The position numbers and the translations under genes are program-made. Shown piece by piece: positions 43,723 through 53,367 of a DNA stretch of 64,000 nt. This DNA comes from Boseongicola sp. (GTDB lineage Bacteria; Pseudomonadota; Alphaproteobacteria; Rhodobacterales; Rhodobacteraceae), in assembly GCA_028824715.1 (NCBI GenBank), contig JAPPCV010000113.1, forward strand, positions 57,054 through 121,053, read 5' to 3'. Each line of letters opens with the position of its first letter. The stretch's first letter is position 1. Under the pieces are notes generated by a model. The model had not been told where the DNA came from. It saw nothing but the letters and a program-made list of their open reading frames with translations, and searched no databases.

Positions 43723-44859
43723 TCAGCTCTGATAGGGATCGGCCGCATCGCGCAGACCGTCGCCAAGGAAGTTGAATGCAAGGATTGTCACAACGATTGC
43801 CGCCCCCGGCGCGAGCAGCCACGGGGCAAGCGCGATGGACCGCAGATTCTGAGCATCCTGCAGCAGAACGCCCCAGCTGATCACCGGCGGCCTGAGTCCG
43901 AGACCGAGAAAACTGAGGGCCGTCTCGCCGAGTATCATCTCGGGGATGGCGAGCGTGATCGCGGCAATGACGTATGACGTCATCGACGGCAGCATGTGTC
44001 GGCGAATCACGCGCCCTCTAGTCGCGCCCGAAAACCGCGCCGCGAGCACGAAGTCCTGATTCCGGATGGTCAGAAAATGGCCGCGCACCACCCGTGCAAG
44101 CGAGGTCCAGCCGATGAGAGCAAGAATGACGGTGATCAGCAGATAGACGAAAATCGGATCCCAATGCACGGGGAGCGCCGCGGCCAGCCCCAGCCACAAT
44201 GGAATCGTCGGCACGGATCGCACGAACTCGGCCAGTCGCTGCACGGCATTGTCAACCATTCCGCCGATCAATCCTGCGAGACTGCCGAGCGTGACACCAA
44301 TCACGAAGCTGAAAAGGACGCCGACCAGTCCGACCGACAGGGTCACCCGCGCCCCGTAGACCAAGCGCGAGAAAAGGTCGCGGCCGAGCTTGTCGGTTCC
44401 GAGAATGAACACTTTGCTTCGCTGGTCGCCCGTGCCGTATAAGTGCCGGTCCGCAGGGATGAGTCCGAGGAACCTGTACTCTTGTCCCTTCACGAAGAAC
44501 CGGATCGGGATCACTTTGTCCCTGTTAGGCGTGAAGGTCAGCCGCGCTGTCTCCGGGTCACGTTCGCGGTCAAGCCCGTAGACGAACGGCCCCTTGAGAC
44601 TGCCGTCGTGAAAGAATTGAATGGTCTGGGGCGGCGTGAACGGGCTGCGGCGGTCATGCTCGAATGGATCATAAGGCGCGATGAAGTCGGCGAACAGCGC
44701 CACCACATAGAGTGCGATGACCACCCACAGCGACACGACGGCCAGCCTGTGCCTGCGGAACCGCCACCGCATCATCTGGAACGGCGTCGCGGCAGGGGTT
44801 CCGACGGCAGCGTCCCTGGACTCTGTGTTGTCAGGGGAAGCGGTGTCATGAACTTTCAC
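43723..44859 (-). CDS. oligopeptide-type ABC transporter permease (OppC-like)
   Basis: 378-residue permease with an N-terminal polar tail, a first membrane segment (LAVVSLWVVIALYVVALFADF), an extended periplasmic loop of about 90 residues, and the transporter core. The EAA coupling motif is FVLAARFSGATRGRVIRRHMLPSMTSYV. C-terminal FNFLGDGLRDAADP is the OppC signature. The longer first loop is typical of the group that transports oligosaccharides or large peptides. Confidence 0.93.
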   Translation of the reverse strand: MKVHDTASPDNTESRDAAVGTPAATPFQMMRWRFRRHRLAVVSLWVVIALYVVALFADFIAPYDPFEHDRRSPFTPPQTIQFFHDGSLKGPFVYGLDRERDPETARLTFTPNRDKVIPIRFFVKGQEYRFLGLIPADRHLYGTGDQRSKVFILGTDKLGRDLFSRLVYGARVTLSVGLVGVLFSFVIGVTLGSLAGLIGGMVDNAVQRLAEFVRSVPTIPLWLGLAAALPVHWDPIFVYLLITVILALIGWTSLARVVRGHFLTIRNQDFVLAARFSGATRGRVIRRHMLPSMTSYVIAAITLAIPEMILGETALSFLGLGLRPPVISWGVLLQDAQNLRSIALAPWLLAPGAAIVVTILAFNFLGDGLRDAADPYQS

Positions 44860-44871
44860 GGCTCAGACCTC

Positions 44872-45858
44872 TCAAGCATGACGGATTCGGGGATCTGTGA
44901 GCACCAGAAGAATGTCCGACAGGAGCGTGCCGATGATGGTGAAGACGCTCAGGATCAGAATGAAGCCTCCCGCCAGGTACATGTCCTGGTTCTGCAACGC
45001 CCGCAGCAGGAGCGGTCCGGTGGTCGGCAGGTTGAGAACCACCGCGGTGATCACATCGCCTGAAATCAGCGCCGGCAGGGCCCAGCCGACGGTAGAAAAG
45101 AACGGGTTGAGCGCCACACGCACCGGATAGCCCCAGACCACGCGGCGTTCCGGAAGGCCTTGGGCATAGGCGGTTTCGACATAGGGTTTGCCGAGTTCCT
45201 CAAGCATGTTGGCGCGCATGATGCGCAGCAGGCCTGCCGCTCCCCCAGTCGCCAGCACGACAACAGGCACCCACAGATGCTTCAGCAGATCAAGGAATTT
45301 GGCGAATGACCACGGCGCGTCACTGAATTCCGGGGAGTAAAGCCCGCCGACATGGAAGTTGAAATAGATCAGCCCCAGCCACATCAGGATCAGGGCGAGC
45401 AGAAAGTCAGGGATGCCGCGCCCGAGGAAACCCAGCACTGTGAAGACATGGTCAAAGATCGAGTATTGCCGCGTGGCCGAGTAGACGCCGATCGGAATGG
45501 CGATCGCCCACGTGAGAATGAGCGAGAGGGTGGAAATCAGCAAGGTCAGGCCCAGCCGCTCCCAGATCAGGTCTGAGACCGGCAGCTGCCAATCGAAGGA
45601 AATGCCAAAGTCGCCGCGCAGGACGATCCCCCCGATCCAGTCAAGAAACTGAATTGGGTAAGGACGGTCCAGTCCGAACTCGGCTCGGATGCGCGCCGCT
45701 TCCGCATCGTCGACGGTTTCCCCGTTCTGGATCAGTTCAGCGATGTAGGCCGTCGCGAAATCGCCCGGAGGCAGCTGAATGATGACGAATGTCGCGATGG
45801 TGATGGCAATCAGGGTCGGTATCGCCCAAAAGATGCGATCAAGGATCAAGCGTCCCAT
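44872..45858 (-). CDS. oligopeptide-type ABC transporter permease (OppB-like)
   Basis: 328-residue permease with six hydrophobic segments. It starts MGRLILDRIFWAIPTLIAITIATFVIIQLPPGDF, the OppB N-terminal signature. The coupling loop is YVETAYAQGLPERRVVWGYPVRVALNPF. It forms a heterodimer with the OppC-like protein. The next gene starts 12 bp downstream, and the binding protein ends 149 bp upstream. Confidence 0.93.
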   Translation of the reverse strand: MGRLILDRIFWAIPTLIAITIATFVIIQLPPGDFATAYIAELIQNGETVDDAEAARIRAEFGLDRPYPIQFLDWIGGIVLRGDFGISFDWQLPVSDLIWERLGLTLLISTLSLILTWAIAIPIGVYSATRQYSIFDHVFTVLGFLGRGIPDFLLALILMWLGLIYFNFHVGGLYSPEFSDAPWSFAKFLDLLKHLWVPVVVLATGGAAGLLRIMRANMLEELGKPYVETAYAQGLPERRVVWGYPVRVALNPFFSTVGWALPALISGDVITAVVLNLPTTGPLLLRALQNQDMYLAGGFILILSVFTIIGTLLSDILLVLTDPRIRHA

Positions 45859-46007
45859 CGACTTCGCCCGTCTCCGCCGTTTCGCCAGCCTGCCACCACC
45901 GATCCGCCTGTCATTGCCCTAAGGCCCGCAAGTCATGGCCCGGGCATGCTGCGCGGTTTCCTGCGCAAGGCCGCGTCCTGCAGCGAGCCCGCGGCGGAAG
46001 CTGGTGC

Positions 46008-47906
46008 CTACTGCGCGAAGTAGATCTGCTGGGGATAAGCCAGCCCGATGCCCCGCAGCGCGTCGTCATTCACGAATCCCACGGGGAAGTTCATCACCGC
46101 CCTCTTGCGCACGAAGACCGAAGGGGTTTCGCCGACGATGCCGATATGCCAGCCATGCTCGGCATGAACCGCCACCATGTCCCGCGCGAAGTCATTCGCG
46201 GCCTCAGGCGTCGGCGCCGACTGGGCTGATTCCCAAGCTGCCCAGACCTCGCGGATGGGGTGATCCGGAGAAGGTTCGATTCCGCCTGCGCCTCCCGTGT
46301 TCCACCACTGGAAGTAGCCTTGGGCAAAGCCGCCCTTGCCGAGGAAACGAACCGGATCGGCCGTGATGATCGAAGAGCGGTCAAAGGCGTCAAGGACCAT
46401 TTCGAACTCATGGGTGTCGATACGCTGCTGGACAAGCGTCCTGTCGAGGATGCGGATGATGGCCTCGACGCCGACGTCTTCCCAAAAGCTGCGGACAAGC
46501 TCAAGCATTTCCGATTGCGTGTCCCAGCGGGTTTCGATCACAATGGAAAGCCGGTCCCCGTCAGGCCGAAGGCGGAAACCGTCGCCATCGCGTTCGTTCA
46601 GCCCGATGGCGTCCAGCAGGGCGTCGGCGCGGTCAGCGTCAAAGCCCGTCCACATCTGTTCCAGCTCTTCGCTGAAGAATGGGGAACCGCTGATCGGGCT
46701 GGCCTGCCGCGGTTCGCCCAGACCGGAAAAGGCCAGCTCATTGATCGTGTCGCGGTCGATCGCGATGTTGAGTGCCTCACGAAAACGCTTGTCCTCGAAC
46801 AGGCCGCGCAGCGTCGCATCGGCGACATTGAGATTCGGCATCAGGGTCCAGGTCATGGCTTCGGTCCAAAGATCGACCGCATACCCGCCCCGCTCTTCGT
46901 TTTCCTTGAACAGCGTGAAGTCAGCGACCCTGAGGTGACGATTCTGCAGATCGATCTCGCCTTGAATGATCATCAGGTTCAGCGATTCATTGTCCTGGAA
47001 AATGCGGTGGGTGATGCGGTCAATGTAAGGCAGCTGATTGCCCGCTTCGTCGACCCCGTAGTAGTAGGGATTGCGCACCATGACCACGGTGTCGGCCGGC
47101 GGCGGTATTTCAGCGCGCCACGCGGTGAGGACAGGCATGTCGGGATTGAACCACCAGGCTTGAATCTGGCCGCGTGAATCCCACAGATCGGTCCAGGCGT
47201 TGACGCCGAACCTGTCGATCACCGCCTGAAGGGCCGTCGCGTCAGCATAGGCGGGATGATAATCCTTGAGGTAGTGGAACGGCTCGATGAAGCCAGGGCG
47301 ATCCAGGCCAGGCCGGCCCGTGCTTTCCTTTGCGAGAAGGGTGAGAAATAGCGGATAGGGTTCCTTGAACGTCACCACAAAGCTGTATTCGTCGATGAAG
47401 CTCAGCGTCATCGGCTCGCCGCCCGATGTATAAAGCGCTGAGATGCTGGGCATGAGCTCCTCGTTGAGGAACACATCCTCGTACCAGAAACGCACATCAC
47501 GGGTCGTCACCGGTTCACCGTCCGACCATCTCAGCCCCTTGCGGATCGTGAACGCATATTCGCTCGCATCGTCACTGACCTCGTAGGCCCCAACCCAGCC
47601 CGGAACGAGTGAGACATTCTGGTCGCTGTCCATCACCGTTTCAACAACACGCTCTTCCATCAGTTTTGTCGGGCCCCAGCGGTCGCTCGGCCCGCTGAAG
47701 GCGCGCCGCCAGGTGCCGCCATACTGGCCGATGCTCCCGTAGGTCTGGATGACGCGAGGCTCTTCAGGCAGCCGCTCCCCGACGGGCGGCAAGACGCCGG
47801 CAGCGACCTGTTCGGCCAGCATCGGCGCCTCCTGATAGGCATAGCCAACGCCGCCGATCAGACAGATCGGCAAAGCGAGGGAAAATGTCCAAGCTGTCAG
47901 TTTCAT
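46008..47906 (-). CDS. oligopeptide-type ABC transporter substrate-binding protein
   Basis: 632-residue family-5 solute-binding protein, a size seen for those that bind oligosaccharides. Signal peptide MKLTAWTFSLALPICLIGGVGYA. The family blocks are YAFTIRKGLRWSDGEPVTTRDVRFWYEDVF near 110 and FEDKRFREALNIAIDRDTINELAF near 375. Start at ATG 47906 because GGAGGA lies just upstream; the in-frame MEER start would translate that signal. First gene of the transporter-enzyme operon, divergent from the LacI gene with palindromic operators between. Confidence 0.92.
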   Translation of the reverse strand: MKLTAWTFSLALPICLIGGVGYAYQEAPMLAEQVAAGVLPPVGERLPEEPRVIQTYGSIGQYGGTWRRAFSGPSDRWGPTKLMEERVVETVMDSDQNVSLVPGWVGAYEVSDDASEYAFTIRKGLRWSDGEPVTTRDVRFWYEDVFLNEELMPSISALYTSGGEPMTLSFIDEYSFVVTFKEPYPLFLTLLAKESTGRPGLDRPGFIEPFHYLKDYHPAYADATALQAVIDRFGVNAWTDLWDSRGQIQAWWFNPDMPVLTAWRAEIPPPADTVVMVRNPYYYGVDEAGNQLPYIDRITHRIFQDNESLNLMIIQGEIDLQNRHLRVADFTLFKENEERGGYAVDLWTEAMTWTLMPNLNVADATLRGLFEDKRFREALNIAIDRDTINELAFSGLGEPRQASPISGSPFFSEELEQMWTGFDADRADALLDAIGLNERDGDGFRLRPDGDRLSIVIETRWDTQSEMLELVRSFWEDVGVEAIIRILDRTLVQQRIDTHEFEMVLDAFDRSSIITADPVRFLGKGGFAQGYFQWWNTGGAGGIEPSPDHPIREVWAAWESAQSAPTPEAANDFARDMVAVHAEHGWHIGIVGETPSVFVRKRAVMNFPVGFVNDDALRGIGLAYPQQIYFAQ

Positions 47907-48062
47907 TCTTTCCTCCATCGGGTTTCCAGGATCAGACGTCCGCCGTCTGTCTTCCCGTCGCAGGATTCTGCCCGTCCGCCACGCCGTGACAGCACACAAA
48001 TCGAACCGGCGAACCCATGTCCTGACGTTAGAAGCGCGCCAGATCACGGGCAATTCAGGATA

Positions 48063-48078
48063 GTGAAAACTTTTTCAT
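48063..48078. promoter_or_regulatory. LacI-type operator, secondary
   Basis: GTGAAAACTTTTTCAT matches 13 of 16 bases of the perfect palindrome at 48226-48241. Its centre is 163 bp from that one and 164 bp before the binding-protein ATG. Two spaced operators allow DNA looping by a tetrameric or paired-dimer LacI-type repressor. Confidence 0.55.
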
Positions 48079-48224
48079 CTTTTGGCGTCGGATCGCCGAT
48101 TTCGCGAAACATGATCTTGCCGTCCCGCCGACAATCCCGAGAGTTTCTTCTAGATATTGACAATCGAGGCGACGCTGGCAACACTGAATCCGACTGAGGC
48201 CGCGCAGAATGCAACATAAGGCAC

Positions 48225-48242
48225 CATGAAAATATTTTCATG
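48225..48242. promoter_or_regulatory. LacI-type operator, perfect 18-bp palindrome
   Basis: CATGAAAATATTTTCATG is a perfect 18-bp palindrome in the divergent intergenic region, 58 bp before the lacI-like ATG. Its AT-rich centre contrasts with the flanks. It is the natural binding site for the adjacent LacI-family protein and would give autoregulation. Confidence 0.65.
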
Positions 48243-48299
48243 AACTGGCAGGCGAAAACCGGGATCCGTGTTCCTGCCTGAACTGATTGAGGGAGTCCC

Positions 48300-49361
48300 A
48301 TGCCAGTTGGAATCAAGGAGATCGCGAAGATCGCCAATGTATCGATAAGCACGGTTTCGCACGTATTCAACAGCACCGCGCCGATCAGCCGCGAGGTGCA
48401 GGACAGGGTGCTCAAAGTGGCCCAGGAAACGGGCTATCTCGACAAACGTCTTCGCCGCACTTCGGTGTCGCTGTTGTCCACGGTGCTCACGGTCGCCAGC
48501 GAAGCGACACTGCCGAATTCAGACCGGAATTTCGTGGCTTGGAACATGCTCAACGCGTTTCGGCGCGAGTGCCGGGCACGCGGAATCCGCGTGATTCCGC
48601 ATATCGAACAGGGCGATTCAATTGATCCGGAGCGGGTTCTGCATTCAGTTGCCAAACACAATCCCCACGGAGTCGCGGTCATTCAGGACGAGCGGGACGA
48701 ACTGATTTCGGCCTTGTGCAGGCTTGAAATGGGCACCGTCATACTCTCCGGCCACGACCCGCTGATGCGCGTCGACACGGTCGCCCCAAGCAACCGGTTC
48801 GGGGCTCAGCTCGCGGTTCGGCATCTGATGGAGCTCGGACACCGCAGAATCGCCCACATCACTTGGGGACGGCGGCATGTTCCGCAGCAGCGGGCGTTCG
48901 GTTACGGCGATGTCCATCGGCAGATGAAGTGGCGCGTGCCTGAAGGCGCAATCATCGATGCCGGATCCTATCTGCCTGAAACGGTCGAAGAGTTCATGGA
49001 CAACTGGCTGCGCAATGCGCCTCGGCCGCTGCCCTTCACCGCGTTTTTCTGCGGAGCGGACAATGTTGCGGTGGGATTGCTGCGCAGCCTTCACAAGTCA
49101 GGTCTTCATGTGCCCGACGATGTTTCAGTCGTGGGTTTCGACGATGCGCCGTTCAGCGAAATGGAAGAGCCGTCGCTGACCACTGTACACATCCCGATGG
49201 AGGAAATCGGCCGGGTCGCGCTGAATCTGCTGGAAGAGAACGCGATAACGCCGCAGGCCGCCCACATTCCCCGCCGGGTTGATCTGGGATGCACACTGAT
49301 CGTGCGCCGCAGCACCGCGCCGCCGCCGGCCCGGTCGCGCGCCCACGCCGCCAAATCATGA
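48300..49361 (+). CDS. LacI-family transcriptional regulator
   Basis: 353-residue regulator. The N-terminal HTH with hinge helix reads GIKEIAKIANVSISTVSHVFNSTAPISREVQDRVLKVAQETGY (residues 3-45). The effector domain follows with DTVAPSNRFGAQLAVRHLMELGHRRIAHI and FFCGADNVAVGLLRSL, and the C-terminal VVGFDDAPFSEMEEPSLTTVHIPMEEIGRVAL. It is divergent from the transporter operon and upstream of GH95, so it probably represses both until an oligosaccharide or its monomer binds. Confidence 0.93.
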   Translation: MPVGIKEIAKIANVSISTVSHVFNSTAPISREVQDRVLKVAQETGYLDKRLRRTSVSLLSTVLTVASEATLPNSDRNFVAWNMLNAFRRECRARGIRVIPHIEQGDSIDPERVLHSVAKHNPHGVAVIQDERDELISALCRLEMGTVILSGHDPLMRVDTVAPSNRFGAQLAVRHLMELGHRRIAHITWGRRHVPQQRAFGYGDVHRQMKWRVPEGAIIDAGSYLPETVEEFMDNWLRNAPRPLPFTAFFCGADNVAVGLLRSLHKSGLHVPDDVSVVGFDDAPFSEMEEPSLTTVHIPMEEIGRVALNLLEENAITPQAAHIPRRVDLGCTLIVRRSTAPPPARSRAHAAKS

Positions 49362-49566
49362 CGCCGCCGGGTGATGTCACCGGAGGATTGCGCGGCCAGC
49401 CGGGCGCATTCCCGACAGTTCCATATTTGGCGCCGAACGCACCGCCTTCCGCCTGCCGTCAAGAGACGGGTCCAGCGGGCAGATTGACGGCGAAAGGGCG
49501 GATCTCGGAAGTTGACAGGATGGAGGGCATCCGCGCCGGACCCCGCCGACCACAGGACGGCGAAAC

Positions 49567-51734
49567 TTGACATCGCCTCCTCTCGCCGTGCGCGACATCA
49601 GCGGCGACGCAGCTGCCTACGCCGCAGACAATCCGATCGTATTCGAAACCCTACCCGCCTGCCAGCAGGATTCCGTCCTGCTCGGCTCGGGGCTCGTGGG
49701 CGTCATGATCTGGCAAAGCGCGCCGGACAGGCTGCAGTTCGTGATGAGCCGATCCGATGTCTACAGCCGGAACCGGGATGTCTTTCAGCATCGCAAGCCG
49801 ATAGGGCACTGCACGCTCCGCTTCGCGTCAGCGATCCGCGGCGGGGCCGCCCGCCTGGACATCTTCCGGGCAGAGGCCGTGCTTGAACTCGAACTTGCCG
49901 ATGCGCCGCTTCGGCTCAAGGCAATCTGCCATGCCCTGGACGACACGCTCATCGTTGAAGCGGACCGGGACCTGCAACGGGCGGACTGGAGTTTTTTTCC
50001 CGTTCGCGATCCGCAATCCTCACGCACCAGGGACTCGCGCCCGGCCGACAACGGCCCCTTCGAGCCTGCGGAGATTGATGAGTTCCGTTCCGCAAACGGG
50101 GTCCAGATTGTCATGACGCGTTACCGCGAGCGCGGACTTTCCGCCGGCGAACTTGGTGTCGCGGCATGGCGCAGCCACCGGGGGCGGCGGATGCACTGCG
50201 CCATCAGCTACGATCGCGCGATGGCCGGCGGGGCGCGGTCCGAGCTTGAAGATCGCGTCGACCGGACCATGACGGCCGCGCCCGCCGCGCTGCTGCGCCA
50301 CCACCTTGAAGAGTGGAGGGCATTCATGGGCCGCACTTTCATCCGGCTGCCGCACAAGGCGCTGGAACATTTCGTATGGATTCAGTTCCACAAGATGCGC
50401 GCGCTCACCCGTCCGGGCGGAGCGGTCATTGACTTGCAGGGCGTCTGGTTTGACCCGTCAACCCCGTGGCCGGCCATGTGGCACAACCTGAATTCGCAGC
50501 TGACCTACTGGCTCTTTCCCGTCGGCAACAGGCTCGACCTTATGGAACCCCTGGCACGGTCAATGCGGGAATTCGAAGCTGAGTTCGCCCGCATGGGAGC
50601 CCATGCCGGACCGGACGCGTATGCCCTCGATACGGCCACCTCGGCTGAATTCGTTCCCCACGGACCCGGCCGGAGGCCGCTCACGCCCCTTCGGGCGGGG
50701 ATGCGCATCGGCGACGGCACGGCGCATCACGGCCGCCGCGTGCATGACGCAACGCTGGGAAATTTCCTGTGGCTGGTCCACAATCTGTGGCAATGCGCCC
50801 GCTTTTCTGACGACCGCCGGATGATGTCCGGCCCTGTCCTTCGCTTTCTGCGCAACGGAATCAGGTTCTACGAGTCGTTCCTTGTCGATGGCCCTGATGG
50901 CCATCTGCATCTTCCCGAGACATTTTCCCCCGAATACAAGTCCGCGCCTGACTGCACCTACGATGTTGCCATCCTCAGATGGGCATTGACAGCCTATCTT
51001 GAGGAGGCCGCCGAGTCGGCCGACACGGAGCATCTGCGCGACCTGCTGCGGCGGCTGCCCGACTACGCGTGCGACAGCGCTTCGGGCTACATGATCGGGG
51101 ACGGCGTGCCGCTCGCTGACGCGCACCGCCATTACAGCCATCTCCTGATGGTCCATCCCTTCTACGACAGGAACATCACGCAGCCCGGCGAGCCATGCCG
51201 CATCCGCCGTTCAATCGAGCGCTGGCAGGGCTTCTCGGAGGCGCCTGACCGGCCGCACCAGGCGCTCGTCGGCTATTCCTTCACAGGCGCGGCGTCGCTC
51301 CATTCGGCCATCGGCGACGGCGATGCTGCCCATGCCTGTCTGACGGCGTTTCTGGCGACCCGGGCCGGCGGACGGCTGCGCTTTCCCAACACCCAGTACT
51401 ACGAGCATGACGGGAACGACGCGACCACCGTCGAAACGCCGCTGACCTTCGCCAGCGCGGTCTGCGACATGCTGCTGCAAAGCTGGGGAGGAACCGCGTC
51501 TTCCCGGCTCTGCCCTCCCGCTGGAAAGACGCCCGCTTTGACAATCTCCTGGCGGATGGCGGCGTTGCGGTCAGCGCGGAGCTCTCCGGAGGCCGCCTCG
51601 TCCGGCTCGGATTCGTGTCGCGGCGGAGACGGCGGATACGCATCGTCAGCCCGTTTCTCAGCGAACATTCCCAGGAGCCGCTGGAAGTCGCGCTGGAGCC
51701 GCAGGTTCCCCGCTGGCTCATCTGCGATGACTGA
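49567..51734 (+). pseudogene. GH95-like alpha-L-fucosidase with C-terminal frameshift
   Basis: The first ~640 codons encode a GH95-type enzyme: LGSGLVGVMIWQSAPDRLQFVMSRSD, IDLQGVWFDPSTPWPAMWHNLNSQLTYW (catalytic toroid), DAHRHYSHLLMVHPFYD and TFASAVCDMLLQSWGG. Near 51486-51494 one base is missing. The normal C-terminus resumes in the next frame from 51495 as RVFPALPSRWKDARFDNLLA, DGGVAVSAELSGGRLVRLG and stops at 51734. Without correction the frame runs to 51957 with a Ser/Arg-rich tail unlike any GH95. Either a recent inactivation or a sequencing error. No signal peptide. It is downstream of and on the same strand as lacI. Confidence 0.78.
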
Positions 51735-52073
51735 CCCCGGCCAAGGCGCCGATGCCGGATTTCACCTCCCACGGAAGCGCGTGTGTGAACAGGCCGCTCT
51801 TGGGCACAGGACGGGAACATCCAGCGGCCAGCAAACCTCCGCACTCTTCGGACCGACCCGTCACGACCCAAGAGCCATCCATCCCGCGCATTTCAATCTG
51901 CGCATGCAGCGCGTCGGCGAACCACCGCCCGAAGACATGACACATCGCACAGCATAAAGGGCCCAACCTCGATCAGGTTGGCGAGTTCGTGCTGCAGGGC
52001 CGGGTCGTGCAAACATTGCCGGTCGCAATTTGCCTTCGTTGCCCTTGTTTCGAGTGCGGGTCAGCTTGATGTG
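51735..52073. other. gene-free stretch
   Basis: About 340 bp between the fucosidase and the decayed hicA. Only shadows and the out-of-frame tail of the fucosidase gene are found. No terminator is clear. Confidence 0.45.
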
Positions 52074-52335
52074 GTGAACGAGTCGGCGCGAAGAGCCGAT
52101 TGAGCGGTTCAAGGTAAGGCCAAGGGACTTTACTTGGAACGAACTGACAGAGCTGCTGGAAGGCCCGAGTTACAAGAGGGAACCTTCCGGGAGGACAGGC
52201 GGGTCCCGATGAAGCTTCGTTCATGAGGTCGCGCCGACCATCAGCCTGCACAGGCCGCACCCGGGAATCATCGTCATGGCGTATGCCATGAAAGACGTGC
52301 TGGAAATTCTGACCCGGGAGAACCTGCTGGAATGA
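52074..52335 (+). pseudogene. decayed HicA-family toxin gene
   Basis: One frame reads PIERFKVRPRDFTWNELTELL, then KREPSGRTGGSR, a TGA at 52210-52212, then SFVHEVAPTISLHRPHPG, AYAMKDVLEILTRENLLE and a stop at 52335. This matches the HicA toxin pattern (RFKxxPxDFTWxEL ... GSRRxFxHxxxxxISLHxPHPG). The TGA stands where Arg is expected (CGA to TGA). The N-terminal GTG at 52074 is out of frame with the rest, so there is a second lesion. The toxin should be inactive. Confidence 0.65.
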
Positions 52336-52353
52336 TGGCGCAGAGCCAAACGG

Positions 52354-52929
52354 ATGTGCACAATGCTTGAACGAAATGGATACTTGGGTCCTATCCAATA
52401 CAGAGGGGATGACGAGGTGTTGCATGGACGCCTTGAATTCATTCCTGATCTCGTGACCTACGAAGGGGCGGATGCCAGAACCACAAAGGCTGCGTGCCAG
52501 GATGCCGTCGACGACTGCATAGCACTCTGCAAGGCCTGGGGACGTGTACCGGACATGCCACTCAAGGACAGTTTCAACGTTCGTCCTGGCCGTGACCTGC
52601 ACCGTCGTGCCGCGCTGTTTGCCGGAAGCCGTGGCACCAACCTGAACACGGCAGTCAGCGATGCCTTGCAAAGCCGTCTGGATCGGGAGCGCGGACTGCA
52701 GGCCTCTGGCGGCAATGGGCAACTCGAGGCGCGCCCCGTGCGTCGGCGCAATCCAACGCCTCCTGTTGGCATTTGCGATGGCTGCATGAAGGCAAGCAGG
52801 GCATTGCGGGGTTGGTTCGCAAGTTGTCTTGCCGAGACCTTTCCCATCACTTTCGACATCAGCACGACCGGGCGTGCAGTTGGGGTCGGCACGGGATTCT
52901 CGGCGACCGCGAGGCCGTTCGGTGGATGA
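52354..52929 (+). CDS. hicB: HicB-family antitoxin with a read-through tail
   Basis: 191-residue frame whose first ~112 residues are HicB-like: MLERNGYLGPIQYRGDDEVL, HGRLEFIPDLVTYEGAD, the DAVDDCIALCKAWGRVPDMP partial RNase-H-like fold, then a C-terminal ribbon-helix-helix (NVRPGRDLHRRAALFAGSRG TNLNTAVSDAL). The last ~80 residues match nothing and suggest loss of the normal stop codon. It starts 18 bp after the decayed hicA. An internal ATG three codons later is an equally good start. Confidence 0.7.
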   Translation: MCTMLERNGYLGPIQYRGDDEVLHGRLEFIPDLVTYEGADARTTKAACQDAVDDCIALCKAWGRVPDMPLKDSFNVRPGRDLHRRAALFAGSRGTNLNTAVSDALQSRLDRERGLQASGGNGQLEARPVRRRNPTPPVGICDGCMKASRALRGWFASCLAETFPITFDISTTGRAVGVGTGFSATARPFGG

Positions 52930-53367
52930 ACGATCGCTGCCGGTCTTCGTCGCCTCGGCCTGAACCGCCTTGATCTGGACCGGCGTGCGCGATTCGCCGT
53001 GCCACATCCGGACTGTTCTGCCCTTCGCAGGGTCCAGCGATGCCAAAGGACTTGACGCCGTGGCCGAACGACTCCGCTCCGGTTCGGCTCCCCCGACGTG
53101 CTGCAGGAGGTCGGTTCGCACGTCCAGGCAGACCTCGCGGCCATTCAAGGGCCCTTTCGGGCGTCATTTCCAGACGAACTTGAGAGTTCATGGCTTGTCG
53201 CTGTCACGCATGCGAACCCAGGCATAACTCTCCGGACCACGCCACATTGCGTGATCGTCCCTGACAGGTGCCTTGCGCTGGCTTGGGAACGAACGGCAAC
53301 CTTGACTGCAATTGACCGGTTAACTACCGCATGAATCGTCTGAATTGGCAAGCAAGGGAGCCAGTCA
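52930..53367. other. gene-free stretch before hemB
   Basis: About 440 bp without a gene. The end nearest hemB (53295-53340) is AT-richer, with TTGACT and TTGACC sequences that may be -35 elements, but no matching -10 is convincing. Confidence 0.4.

Noticed and set aside
51735..51957. Extension of the fucosidase frame beyond the frameshift
   Set aside because: Composition is Ser/Arg-rich noise; the true C-terminus is in another frame.
51973..53148. 391-codon minus-strand frame
   Set aside because: Antisense to the HicA/HicB-like text; low-complexity, no motif.
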